A stretch of DNA of 64,000 bases from Agelaius tricolor (lineage: Eukaryota > Chordata > Aves > Passeriformes > Icteridae), in assembly GCA_023055355.1 (NCBI GenBank), contig JALJCS010000001.1:75247381-75311380 (forward strand), read 5' to 3'. The notes beneath the pieces are model-generated. The model did no database searches. It was given only the letters and a program-made list of their open reading frames with translations, and was not told where the DNA came from. The translations under genes and the position numbers were made by a program. Of this stretch, positions 1 through 23,900 are shown piece after piece. Positions within the stretch are counted from its first letter, which is position 1. Each line of letters starts with the position of its first letter.

Positions 1-3000
1 CCTGACTTTCTGACCCATCTGTTATGAGTTTAAAAGGTTTGGAACTGAGTTAAACTGACTCATACTGGTAAAAGATAATTCATATTGTTAACAGCAACCA
101 ACTAGAACAAATAGTACAGAAGCTTGGAACATTACATTAGGAATCCCAAAATGAAGTTGATTAATTCAGTAAACAAGAGTAAAATTCAATAATCACAAAA
201 CTCATTGTGATACATTTTTATTACTTTCTAGTCCTTTTTACAAGAAACCACTGATCTTCCAAATTAGGCTGTTTTCCTACAAAACTAATCTTGGAGAAAA
301 AGGATGGTAAAATTTGTTAATGCTGACTTCAGGATATCTGTAATTTTGCTGTATGAGTCACCAACAGGCAAGCTTCTCCCTAACTAATTTATATGAGGGT
401 TTTTTTCCTCTCATTGATATGTTAATCCATTGCTTTTACTCGAGTAATTCTTCTCTTTTTTAAGGAAGCAAAAAGTCAATCCATACTTTCAGCCTGGGTA
501 TTTTTCACACCTTCTGCACCAGTTCTATAGATTTTTGTAAATTCTGCTGAGGGGATACAGTGTACTTTATATTGCAGTTTCCGTGTAAAGATACTACTTT
601 CTCTGTGACGTTGAAAAACTTTTTAAATCTAAAAATGTTTGTTCAGCATGGAAAATAACCAAATCTTTAGAATGCAGAGTAGCAGGCACATGCATAAAGT
701 TATAGGAAAAAAAATTAAAAATAGCAGTAGCTTGTTCCTGCCCTCATACTCAAGTGCCTTCCATTTGGGATGGAGGAGCTCCAACATGTCCTGCACTGCA
801 CCTTTTATCTCCTGGCAAAGAAGCCAATGGACAAGGTGTTCCTGTAACTTTGGTTGACCTGTAGTAGTGTTGGTCAGATCAGATCATCTCACTGTGCCTC
901 TGTTTCTGAACCCCCATCAGGACAATATTTTCACTAGAAAGTGATGTGAGCTCTGCCCGAGGTTACATATGATTATCAGTTCAGAGTCTGTAGGTTTCCA
1001 TTCACACAACACAGCAAATGCTGAAGCAGAACAGCACCTTATTCTTCAAAATCTTGCCATCCTGGCTATAGTTCAGTGTGTGGTTACAGCATTCAACCCC
1101 CATCTTCTAGCCAAGGACAGACTGAAGAACAGCACAAAAGAGAGAAAATATGGTATTACAAAAATTAGCAGAAAACAGTCTTAGTGCTGCATTGTTTTGA
1201 CATCTTGCAAGTGCAGGACTTGAAATTTTTGAAGAAGTTGAAGCCTGGTCTCTCATTTACCTGACCCTAGCTGTTTTGCTGTCACCTTATTAAAATCTGA
1301 TTATCCAAAACTAATTTGTGTTTGGTAAAACATTGTCAGGCTCTCTCAAGACAGAAGTGCAAATCTCCTGTCTAGACATGGGTTTTGAAAGCCCGACTAG
1401 TTTGGCTAATGAGGAACACCTCGATATCAAACCCTCCCTACCTGCTGAGAGGGAAGGAGTTAAAACGCCCTGCTGGTAAAGGAATCCCAAGCATTCTTTT
1501 GCAGCTGCTTCTGACTTGCAGATCTGTGTATGGCTTCCTGCTCTTACTGCTGTGGATGCTTTGGTCCTGCATGCCATGGTCTGTTCATGAGGAAGTTTTA
1601 TCACTAGTACTCGCTGATTCTCTGAGATTTTGCTCGGTCTGTCATGACTGTAAGCTGAGCCCAGAGTTTTTAATATATTTAGCCTCAGAAATCCTCTTTG
1701 AACTAGCAAAAAGGAGAGAATTAAGGCTCAGCGAGAAGGAAGTCTCTTGCCTGAGGTCATCTGGGCTGCTTGTGGCAAGGAAGAACTGGAATCTGTCACA
1801 GAGGGTAGGACTAAAATCATTACCCTATCACCTCTTCCCTTAAGTACAAGAAACAATGCCATCATTCTCAAAATACTCTTTAAATCGTTCTTTTCCTTTT
1901 TTTTTTTTTTTGGGAGGATAAAGTGGAGAGGTTTTTTTTATGCAAATTCAATAGTTCCACATCAGCTTTTCCTGCTGTGGAAAGCTTCTTTGTGATGTTA
2001 AATGAGATTCACATTATTCTTCCCAGTATCTTTGTTGCCGAGTATAACAAGCAGCGTTTGCAGAGTATAACAAGCAGTGAAGCTCAAGGGAATCACATCA
2101 TTTTTTTATTCTGAGTCTGGCTGACAAAGATATGAACACTTAATTAAGATTTCTTTCATCTCATGAAAATAGCCCTGACAGTCTGAGCCTGAGGAGAGCT
2201 TGATCTTAGCGAAGGCAGTGTCCAACTGCAAGCTCTTAGCTGGAACACTTGCCCTCACAAATCGCTTGAACTGGGAGTGGGATCTAAAGGTTTCCAAGTG
2301 GATGTCCAAACTTTGAGGGAGGGGCTCCTCCTTTAATTTCTGGCTCGTTCTAATCCTGTGAACTCCTGCTTCACACAGGGACAGACCAACAGGAAGGAGA
2401 ATCTCTCAGCTCCGCAGAACAATGCCATCAATTCAGGCATGCATGCAGCAGGAATAGTTGGCTTAGGCTTCCCAAAGTGCTATCTGTGAGAAAAACGATT
2501 TTTTAAATGACTGATTACAACAAAATGCACATTCTTTTTTCTATTTTTTTTTTTTACATGGACACGTGTATATTGATTAAAATTAGTCCCTTCTTGTTAC
2601 ATTAAATCAGAGTGTTGATAATTATGCATCTGTGCACAGGGCTGAGAACATCATAGCACTAAAGAAACAAACAATAGTTTGTAAGAGGATCATTACAGCC
2701 ATCTCAGCAGCACTTACAACATGTTTATTCAAAAATGAAATATGCCCTAAGGAAGAAAAACACCAACTATGGAACTCTGGGGATTTAAAATAAAAAGGTC
2801 ACTTTTAAAGCCCTTAAGTAAATAATTTCAAACAACTCAGCAACAGCTCACATTAGAAACAGACTAGGCAGCTAAAGCAATAAAATGTGTTAATTGTACA
2901 ATCTGGAATGTATCAAAAGGACAACCACTGTCACCCCCATTACCTTCTCATTGTTCAAAGTGAAAAAACTCAGTACTGACGTCCATCTTGGTGTATATAA

Positions 3001-3587
3001 GGCACAGCAAATATTTATGGTTCTGTGTCTCAGACTGTGCACTGCCAAGAAGGAAATACTTGCAGCTGCAAGTAGAAGGTTAAATAAACTGTGTGCACTT
3101 CTGCACCAACAGCTCAGGTCTCTCCAGAAACCATGGGGTCAGGGGAAGTTTACAGATCCTGCTCCATGTGGGAACAGGAGACTGTGTGTCTAAGTGGTGG
3201 CGAAACTTATCACATACACAAATGAAGACAGCACTTGGATTTACACACGTTATTTCTAATTAACATATTCAAAAGTGCAGCACCCGCAGGTTTCAGTGGA
3301 ACTAATGAAGCATTTCCATTACCCACTCACCAGCAGGAGCTTGAGTAGGGCTTGGAGTCACCAACAAAGTAAAGCACTTCTGTGGACTAAATTTCACCTC
3401 TTCTGTTTTCCCTCTGGATGGCATATGCTCTTAGCATGTAACGCAGTCTTAATATTATTCTTTAATCCAAGGAATTAAAAGAACAGCAAAACGGTTCACG
3501 TGAGCTAAACCTTCTGTAGCGAAATTCAGCAAAAGCAGGAGGATGTTGGCAGCAGCTCAAAGCAGACCTCTTCATGCTCTGCCCAGG
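1..3587. other. Intergenic region upstream of LAPTM4A
   Basis: No exon-like open frame, RNA gene or clear mobile element is recognisable here. The open frames are short and lack codon bias or protein similarity I know. The only local structure is T-rich runs (about 1899-1912 and 2545-2556) and a 15-bp direct repeat at 2040-2054 and 2063-2077. In human the next gene on this side is SDC1, far away, so an intergenic desert is expected. Confidence 0.6.
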
Positions 3588-3951
3588 TGTCACGGTTTAA
3601 TAATGGTACTTCTCAGTTCAGGACCCCCGCTGAGACCTTCCCAAACCACACACTGCTCCTTCTCACTCCCCCTTCCCCTCATCTTTCCTGCTGCATTGGG
3701 ATGGAGTTGAGAATTAGAGGCACAACAATATACTGGAAACATCAATGAGATAAGAAACCTGCCCCCCGCTCCCAATACACAATACCAGTCGGGTCCCTCC
3801 TCCACGTTTTCTCCACAGGAAAAAACCCTTTTCCCCTGCTCCTGGCAATGATCAATGATGTGAGCTGGGACAGAATAACCTCCACATCCGAGCCACGCTC
3901 CCTCCTGGCACCTGCAAAAAAATTAACACTACCCCAGCTGGAATCAGGACA
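3588..3951 (-). mobile_element. Solo LTR of an avian endogenous retrovirus, 364 bp
   Basis: Read on the - strand it begins TGTCCTGATTCCAGC at 3951 and ends TTAAACCGTGACA at 3588, so it has TG...CA ends and short TGTC/GACA inverted termini. This matches, from memory, a very common bird LTR with a CTGG...GTTAAACCA(C/T)GACA layout. The flanks CCAGG (3583-3587) and TCAGG (3952-3956) look like a 5-bp target duplication with one C-to-T change. It is shorter than the intact LTRs I remember, so it is internally deleted. There is no internal retroviral sequence beside it. Confidence 0.7.
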
Positions 3952-4001
3952 TCAGGAGACATTACTTACTCATTACTATATTAGAATTAAGGGCTGTCCA
4001 T

Positions 4002-4498
4002 AATCACAAAATCAATTAGGTTGGAAAAGACCTGTGAGATCATCGAATCCAAACCATGACCTAACACCATGTCAAACAAGACCATGGCACTAAGTGCCAC
4101 GTCCAGTCTTTCTTTAAACACCTCCAGGAACACTGACTTCTGGTCCAACGTCTCATCACCCTTTCAATGAAGAAATTCCTCCTGACGTCCAGACTAAACC
4201 TCCCTGCCGCAGCTTGAGGCCGTGTCCTCTAAATCTGTTGCCAGCTGCCTGGTAAGAGGCAGAAGAGGCCGACCCCACCTGGCTACAGACTCCTTGCGGG
4301 GAGTTGTAGAGAGCGGTAAGATTCTCTCTGAGCTGTCTTTTCTCCAGGCAAAACACCCTCAGCCGTTCCTCCTTCTACTCCAGCCGCTTCACCAGCTCTG
4401 TTGCCCTTCTCTGGACATTCTCTACAACTTCCATGTCTCTCCTGAACTCGGGGCCACAGAACTGAGAATTCGAGCCACCTCTCACCCGTGCTAAGCAC
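4002..4498 (-). mobile_element. CR1 LINE 3' fragment, 5'-truncated
   Basis: The + strand reads as the reverse complement of a CR1 3' end: a ggttggaaaagacct motif near 4020, followed by the familiar blocks for 'taagtgccacgtcca', 'gaagaaattcctcctgacgt', 'gttgtagagagcggtaag' and 'ttgcccttctctggac'. CR1 is the dominant LINE of birds and is usually 5'-truncated as here. The element is diverged and has no usable ORF2. It ends about 460 bp before the LAPTM4A start codon, directly against the CpG island. Confidence 0.9.
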
Positions 4499-4539
4499 AC
4501 GGGAACGTCTCTAGACAACGCAGCTTTCCGCATAGGTTT

Positions 4540-17476
<12,937 letters not shown>

Positions 17477-18180
17477 AGCAATTTTTATGTTCATTAACAT
17501 CTGTACCAGCTTCCTGGGGGTTTTGTCTTTTAATCTTGCAAAACTGCTTAAGTAATAGAAATATTCAGGGCTTTAGGAGCAAACTGTTCTGTTTAAAATA
17601 TGTTTGATATAAACTTACTAGGCAACACACATCTGAGTGATTTCATTTGCTTTAATTTTTGTTCTCCCTAATGCTCTTAAACATTTTATTGCCTTAGGGC
17701 CTTACACCTGCAAGAACTTATGCATGTGACTAACTTGTGGCTTTTAATAATACCAATTGAGCCACTCTGATTGAAGTTAGCTGTGATTATAAGTGTCTGC
17801 AGGATTATGCCCTTAATTTATATTAATTTTTTGTAAAGTAGTTCATAAAGACAATCTGATCGTGCAGCAAAATGACAGTTTGCCTTTATCCATTTTTTGG
17901 AAGGGGAAGGGTTTGAATGTGGTATATATGTGACTTTTTTTTACTTTGCACTTTTCTCATATGTTATCTTACCTTTTATTGTGGTTTTTTTGGTTATCCT
18001 TTGTCTTGAAACAGTATTTTTGAGGAACAAGTGAGGGTGGCACAGGAGTTCTATTACAACGAGCTGGGAATGCAAGAAAAATAAATAGAAATGTGGAAGA
18101 TGGTTGCATGCTTCTAATCTTCTATGTATTTTCCTCTTTGTGATAAATGATACTTAAATAAATCTTTTACAAAATGTTTA
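17477..18180 (+). other. LAPTM4A: LAPTM4A 3'UTR
   Basis: About 700 bp from the TGA at 17476 to the predicted cleavage region. It is AT-rich with several T-runs. No repeat or second open frame stands out. The right boundary is inferred from the AATAAA at 18157-18162. Confidence 0.7.
18157..18162 (+). terminator. LAPTM4A: LAPTM4A poly(A) signal
   Basis: AATAAA followed after about 20-30 bp by a GT/T-rich stretch (18186-18220), the usual layout of a cleavage site near 18178. A second AATAAA at 18080-18085 could be an alternative site but lacks such a clear downstream element. Confidence 0.7.
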
Positions 18181-19654
18181 CCAGTAGTGTTGGTTGATCT
18201 TTTTGGTGACTTTTTTGTTTAAGTGCTTCAGTGTGCTGCAGACAGTCCAGCATACTTAGTTGCAGGTTTAGTGGTTGATCCATGCTTCAGTAGAAGTCCT
18301 TATGTGGCTGGAGAACTTGGATTCTCTCTAACACACAGTCCTGTGTTAAAACCTTTGCATTTCAAATGCTTGGTGACTTACCCTTGTCTGATTGGTACTT
18401 ACCCATGAACTGGGAAAAGGGAATTGTACTGGAGGCTTTGAGCCCTTGGGGAAATCTGATGTCTGGTCAGCTCAGGCATTAAAAGCAGGGCAGACACCCA
18501 GTAGGACTGCAACATTTACACTGGAAAATGTCCAGAGTTGTTGGAGATATGCCATAACTTAGTGATGTTCTTCTATCATCAACAAAAAAACCAAACCAAA
18601 AAACCAAGGTACAAAAAACTTTCCACTCTTCCTCTTTTGTAGCAAGAGCTGTAAAGAGGTAAAAGATTATTTAATGATTTAGTATGGCTGAAGAAATAAA
18701 ACACTTTACTGCTTTGGAAGAGAAGAGCTTCCTGGTGTTAAATTCTGGGAAAATGGATTCAAATTATTGCAACGTATAATTTTTGGGGTTATTCCTGAAT
18801 TTTCAATATGTATCTCTGTACACATTTAAAAATGCTCTGTTAGGGCTGTGCTACCAGCAGTAGTTTCCCCTTTTTAATGAACTCGGGTGCCACCTGTGAG
18901 AGCACTTTGAAGTGCAGTGGTCTCAGAGCCTCTCTGCCCTGTTCTGGCAGTACTGTCCTGGTGGTTACCCCAAGGGGGTACCCGGGGTGGGCCCAGTGCT
19001 GTTGGCAGCTGCACTCTTATTTCCAGATTCTGAGGAGCTGCACTGCATCTGAACTCCCACAGAGGCTCCAAACCCAGGGCATCTTTAGATGCTGCCAGGC
19101 ACTGTTTCAGTGTGACTGTGGTTTCATGCTGTATAAGAAACAGCTGAAACTGGGCGTTGCTCAAACATGGATTCCAGCACACTCTGCTCTGGGTCCCTCT
19201 GCAGTGAGGGAGTGTCTGTGTGTCTGATCATGAGTGGGCAAAGAGCTCCTGCCAAGGGCTGTTTACTGAGACTGTCCTGGTGGGTGGCTGACCATGTGTG
19301 TGAGCAGTATTTGACAGCAGCAGGCACTGCCTGAAATTTGTCTGGGGGGTGTGTGCATGTGCTCTTGCTCGAAAAAGCTGCAGTGTCTTCTGAGAGAGAG
19401 AAACCATTATACTCTCCTGGAGCCCTGCCCTGTGGCTTTCTCTGCCTGAAGGGTGGTGGTCCCTCTTCCCTGCCACCGTTTGCAGCCTTTGGGAATGTGA
19501 TGGTGGCCTCTTCTACTGTGCTTTCGTGGTAGAACTTGCTGAAGAGAGTCAGTGCCTGCCTGATACTGTACAGCTGGGGGCTTGGTGGTTCCTCTTCTAA
19601 ATCAAGGCTTCCTGTTCCCCTGATGGAGGTGATGAGAGAGAAGATGATCCTGCA
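18181..19654. other. LAPTM4A-MATN3 intergenic spacer
   Basis: No gene recognised. The 18840-19550 part is more GC-rich and has overlapping open frames up to 116 codons on + and 102 on -, but with no start context, splice structure or similarity known to me. An A-rich tract (18583-18608) is present. The right end is the CTGCA target duplication of the next LTR. Confidence 0.5.
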
Positions 19655-20266
19655 TGTGAAAAATGCCAGTCCCTTGTTTTTAGAACTTTAAAAGTTTAAT
19701 AGTAATAAAATGGTTATAAAAATAGTAATATAATTAGAGTAATAAAAATTTGAACAATTGGGATTAGGACAATATGAGACAATAAAAACAAAGAGTTACA
19801 GACGGTCTGGGTACCTCTTTCTGGGCAAAAGAAGCCCGAAAAAGGACACACGTTAACAGAGGATTAACCCTTAAAAGCAATAGCCTGTCGCATATTCATA
19901 CATCTCATACATGATGCATAGATTCCATTCAAACAAAGGATTCTGTCTGATCAGTGTCAACTTCTTCCTCTTACTCCTGACGGCGTCTTCATGCCTGAGC
20001 AAGGCGGGAAGAAGTTCTTTTCTTCTGATAAGTGAGCAATAAATTCTTTTTCTCTGAAAGATTTAGGTGTCCTGTGGCTGCTATCTCGGTGCGAGTCCTT
20101 TCTTTAAAAAAGTATCTTACATAGTTTCTATTTTAACATTATGTTATAACCTAAAACTATATTTAACACACTACTTAAGAAAATTAACACAACTTTCTAA
20201 CATAACACATACAATATTAGTTTTAAAATTTGCGAAAAGCCAATCATAAAATACCTATTTTTCACA
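19655..20266. mobile_element. ERV solo LTR, 612 bp, with perfect 5-bp target-site duplication
   Basis: The element starts TGTGAAAAAT and ends ATTTTTCACA, a perfect 10-bp terminal inverted repeat with TG...CA ends. It is flanked by CTGCA at 19650-19654 and CTGCA at 20267-20271. The interior matches an abundant passerine LTR that I recognise (GAAGCCCGAAAAAGGACAC, GGTGTCCTGTGGCTGCTATC). Five-base duplications are typical of ERVL-like class III elements. AATAAA occurs at 20037-20042 on +, which slightly favours + orientation, but I leave the strand open. No internal retroviral coding sequence remains. Confidence 0.85.
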
Positions 20267-20529
20267 CTGCAGTACAACGAAATACAATTTGGCAAACGCG
20301 TCTTCTAACTCCCTGTGCTGGAGATGAGGGTGCCTTTGTGCCTAAAGCCGTGCTTTCCCAAAAGCTCACTGCAGCTTCCTGCAGGAACTGGCCAAAATGT
20401 CCTTGGCCACGTTTGGCAACAGAGCTGGCAGTTCCTTGTGCCTCGGTGATCACATTAGGAGCTTTTCTCCCGTTCTTTGCAACTATTGTCCTGGAGGCTG
20501 AAATGCAAAATTAGCCTGGAAGGAGGAAC

Positions 20530-20782
20530 GGTGTGTCAGCTGCGCCCAGGTTTGAGCTCCGCCCCGGCCCTGCCGCACGTTCCCAGCGAGGAGCTCTGAT
20601 CCTCGCCCCGTCTCTCTCCCCGGTGCTGAGCGCCCGTCCGGGCGGGGGAGCGAGGGTCCCCGGCCCGCCCTGCGGAGGAGGCGGCGGGGGCGGCCGATGC
20701 CCCCTCGCTGTCCCGTCCCCCTTCCCGCTCCCGGCAGCTTTAAAGGCGGCGCGGCGGGCATGGGCCCGGCGGCAGCAGCACC
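20530..20782 (+). promoter_or_regulatory. MATN3: MATN3 CpG-island promoter and short 5'UTR
   Basis: CpG-rich sequence continues into exon 1 and intron 1 (to about 20960). A TATA-like TTTAAA at 20739-20744 would place transcription start near 20770 and give a very short leader. The start codon is in an ideal context (CACCATGG). An earlier ATG at 20760 is out of frame and probably upstream of, or at, the start of transcription. Confidence 0.55.
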
Positions 20783-20912
20783 ATGGGGCGGGCGCTCGGC
20801 ATCCTGCGCTGGTGCCTGGCGCTGGCGCTGGCGCTGCCGCCGCTGCCCGCGGCTCCGCAGGGCCCCGCGCTCCGCCCGCGCCGGCAGCCGCGCCCCGGCG
20901 GCCGCTCCGCAG
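20783..20912 (+). CDS. MATN3: MATN3 coding exon 1 (signal peptide)
   Basis: It encodes residues 1-43 plus one base: [20 protein letters not shown] gives a clear hydrophobic signal peptide, followed by an Arg/Pro-rich stretch. The donor is CCGCAG before GTACCG. The same donor string recurs exactly 30 bp later (end at 20942), which would add ten in-frame residues if used. The 1.7-kb intron that follows is T-rich and otherwise unremarkable. Confidence 0.9.
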
Positions 20913-23900
20913 GTACCGCACCGGGCCCGGCCCGCTCCGCAGGTACCGCTGCCGCTCCGCGCAGCCCTTCCCTACCTGAACCCCGCGTAGCTGTTCCCTG
21001 CCTGCGCTCATTGCTCGAAACATCTTTATTTCAGACTCGCGGAAGGACCAGGTTACTGAAAAGGTTTTTTTCCTTTTCAATCTAAAAAAGGGAAGTTTTC
21101 TACCTACAAATACTGCACTGGCCACTGGCTCCACTGGCTCACTAGCTCTTTTTTCTTTCTTTTCTTTCTTTTTATTTTTTTTTTTTTTGGACAAACCTTG
21201 TCTTTTTTTTTTTTTCCTTCATGTCTTAAACTACGCATGCATGCACTAACATTTCTTCATGTTCTTTTCAGCTTCCCAAAGGCGAAACTGAGTGAAACTG
21301 AGTTACAGGATGAATATAGAATTGTATAGAATATAGCTTGGGTGGTGTGGTGGTTTGACACCTAGATTCGGCTGGTCTATTACTCCATCCAAAGGCAAAA
21401 TCAACTATGCTGCTGTGCTTCCTGAGGGAATTTGTGCAATTTCTTTTTTTCCCTCTCTTTTCACTTGAATTAGAAAAAAAGGTTTCTAGTGTCTTGGGGA
21501 AAAAAAAGTGCTGTTCTCACCTCTACTTTTAAGATACTTGTGAAGATTTTTTAAAATTTCAGCTGGAACAGAATAATAAAAGTCACCTTGATAGTAGCCA
21601 GGAGAGGTGGGTCAGGTTCCCAAAGCAGCCCTCAAGGTGTGAATTCAAACTGAACACCTCATATTTTGCTTTTTAATGCACTGGTGAGCCAGGATGTCTC
21701 TTTTATAGAAATACTCTTGTTTTGGGTTCCCCATTTTTCAGCTGCAAATCCAGCCTTGATGGTATAAATTAAGTACAAGGTACTGTCTGTGTCAGGATGT
21801 GGTATATCAGGACAGGGAGGGGGCATTTCCTTTGCCTGCTGTCACTGTCTTGATTGGTTTTTGTCTTCCTAGAGGTGATGTTTGTCTCTGATCTAGGCTA
21901 TGGCTTTTCTGCTTCTGTCTAGATTTATATGGCAGTGAGGAACTTTGGAAATGTGTGTGTAAATGTTTATTTTTACATATAAAATTATTTCATGAGTAAT
22001 TTCATTTTTCTCTCTCTGCTCTACAAGCCATAAACAATAACAATTTCCAGAGAAGCCTTTTTACAACATCATTTGTGTCTTTTTCCTGGTTGGCCTTTAT
22101 TTGTTCTGGTTGTGTATTTTGGATTGTGATTTACAAACAAGAAATAATTCCTGATTAGCAGTTTATATTGTTACTATCCAAAAATATATTATGATCCATT
22201 CCCTATATGATCTAGTCAGATGTTTTGCCATTTTATTTCTTTATCTTATAAAAACTGGAATTCAAGCATTATGAAAATAAACAGTAAATACATTTATATA
22301 TAATTATTTCATTTCTTTGTTGGCTGTTACATGAAAACCACCACCCTTTGTTTCAAGGATCGTTAGACATTTTGAGCGCTCAAATGTGCACCTATCTATT
22401 AATGCTTAGAAAAACCCAGTTATTTATTACTTGTCAAAATTAATATTTACGGCTCTCTAATATGTTGCTCACTATAATTTGAAGCCTCTTTATAAAGAAT
22501 CACCAGCATTATGTGGCAGGAGTAGTTTGCCATGACAGCACTCGCTGCCCTTGGGTGAAGCTCCTGTCCCGTGTGGGAGATGACTGCAGCATTTTCCTTC
22601 CCTCTTGGCAGACACCGCCTGTAAGAACCGGCCTCTAGACCTCCTCTTCATCGTAGACAGCTCCCGCAGCGTCCGACCCGAAGAGTTTGAGAAAGTGAAA
22701 CTCTTCCTGTCAGAAATGATCGATACCCTGGATGTGGGTGAAAGAACGACGCGCGTGGCTGTCATGAACTACGCCAGCACTGTCAAGGTGGAGTTTCCCC
22801 TCCGGACCCACTTTGACAAAGCCTCTCTGAAGGAGGCTGTGTCCCGCATTGCGCCCTTGTCTGCTGGCACCATGACCGGCCTTGCCATCCAAACTGCCAT
22901 GGAAGAAGTCTTCACTGAGGAAATGGGCGCCCGGCCAGCAACCTTCAGCATCCCCAGGGTGGTCATTGTAGTGACGGACGGACGGCCGCAGGACCAGGTC
23001 CAAGGTGTGGCGGCGAGCGCGCGGACGGCCGGCATCGAGATCTACGCGGTCGGGGTGGGCCGGGCAGACGTGCAGTCCCTGAGGATGATGGCCAGCGAGC
23101 CCCTGGATGAACACGTCTTCTATGTGGAGACCTACGGCGTGATCGAAAAGCTGACATCCAGATTCAGGGAGACTTTCTGTGGTAAGAGGAGCAGTCCAAG
23201 AGAGCAGTGTAACTCGGCTCCTTTTGACTGCTGCTGTGGTTGCACTCCGTAAGAAAGACATTTTTCAGAAGTGTTATGTATCACATCTAAATCACATCCT
23301 TTACCATCCGTTGGGCAAACAAGCCAACCCTCTTTTTCAGTGGAGGCCAAGTAATGGCCTTTTCATTTTGAATAGTGACCTTAGTGTAATGTAGGTAACA
23401 GACCTGACTCGCGTGAACCTCCTTGTGCAGTTGGTCAGATTTAGAGAGAAAGAGAAATCACAGCAATCTGGACAAGGTTTGACTGTATATATTTACTGAA
23501 TTACTGTAGGTACACCAGAGCTGTGCAGGCTGCTCGTTTCTTTTTCCATCTCACTGGGAAGCCAGGAGGGTGGGTGTGTGGAGCTGAAGGGATTCCCTGT
23601 AGGTTCAGAGCAGGACAATCAGCGTGGCAGGTTACCACCACACTGGCTTGAGCAATCTGGTGCAGGATAAAGTGCCCAAATGCAGCAGCAGATCATCTCA
23701 GGACAGGCTTTCACTCCTTAGGCACTGCTGGGCTTTTCCAGTGTGCCAGGCTCACATCTCCCTCTGTTTCTCTGCAACTTGATTTAGACAAGGAACTGTG
23801 GGATGGGATTAATTAGCTTTGCTTTTTCAGGGCTGATCTTCAAAAAATGCTGTATGTATTTGGTTTAGGCTAGAACTCCCCTAACAATGCTAGGCCAGAG

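Noticed and set aside
3496..3503. TCACGTGA palindrome (TFEB/CLEAR-like) upstream of LAPTM4A
   Set aside because: A lysosomal-gene site would be plausible, but it is 1.45 kb from the start codon, outside the CpG island, and one such 8-mer is expected by chance in a window of this size.
20511..21194. 227-codon open frame on the - strand over the MATN3 promoter
   Set aside because: Produced by GC-rich CpG-island sequence and a pyrimidine run; opposite to the real signal-peptide exon, with low-complexity composition.
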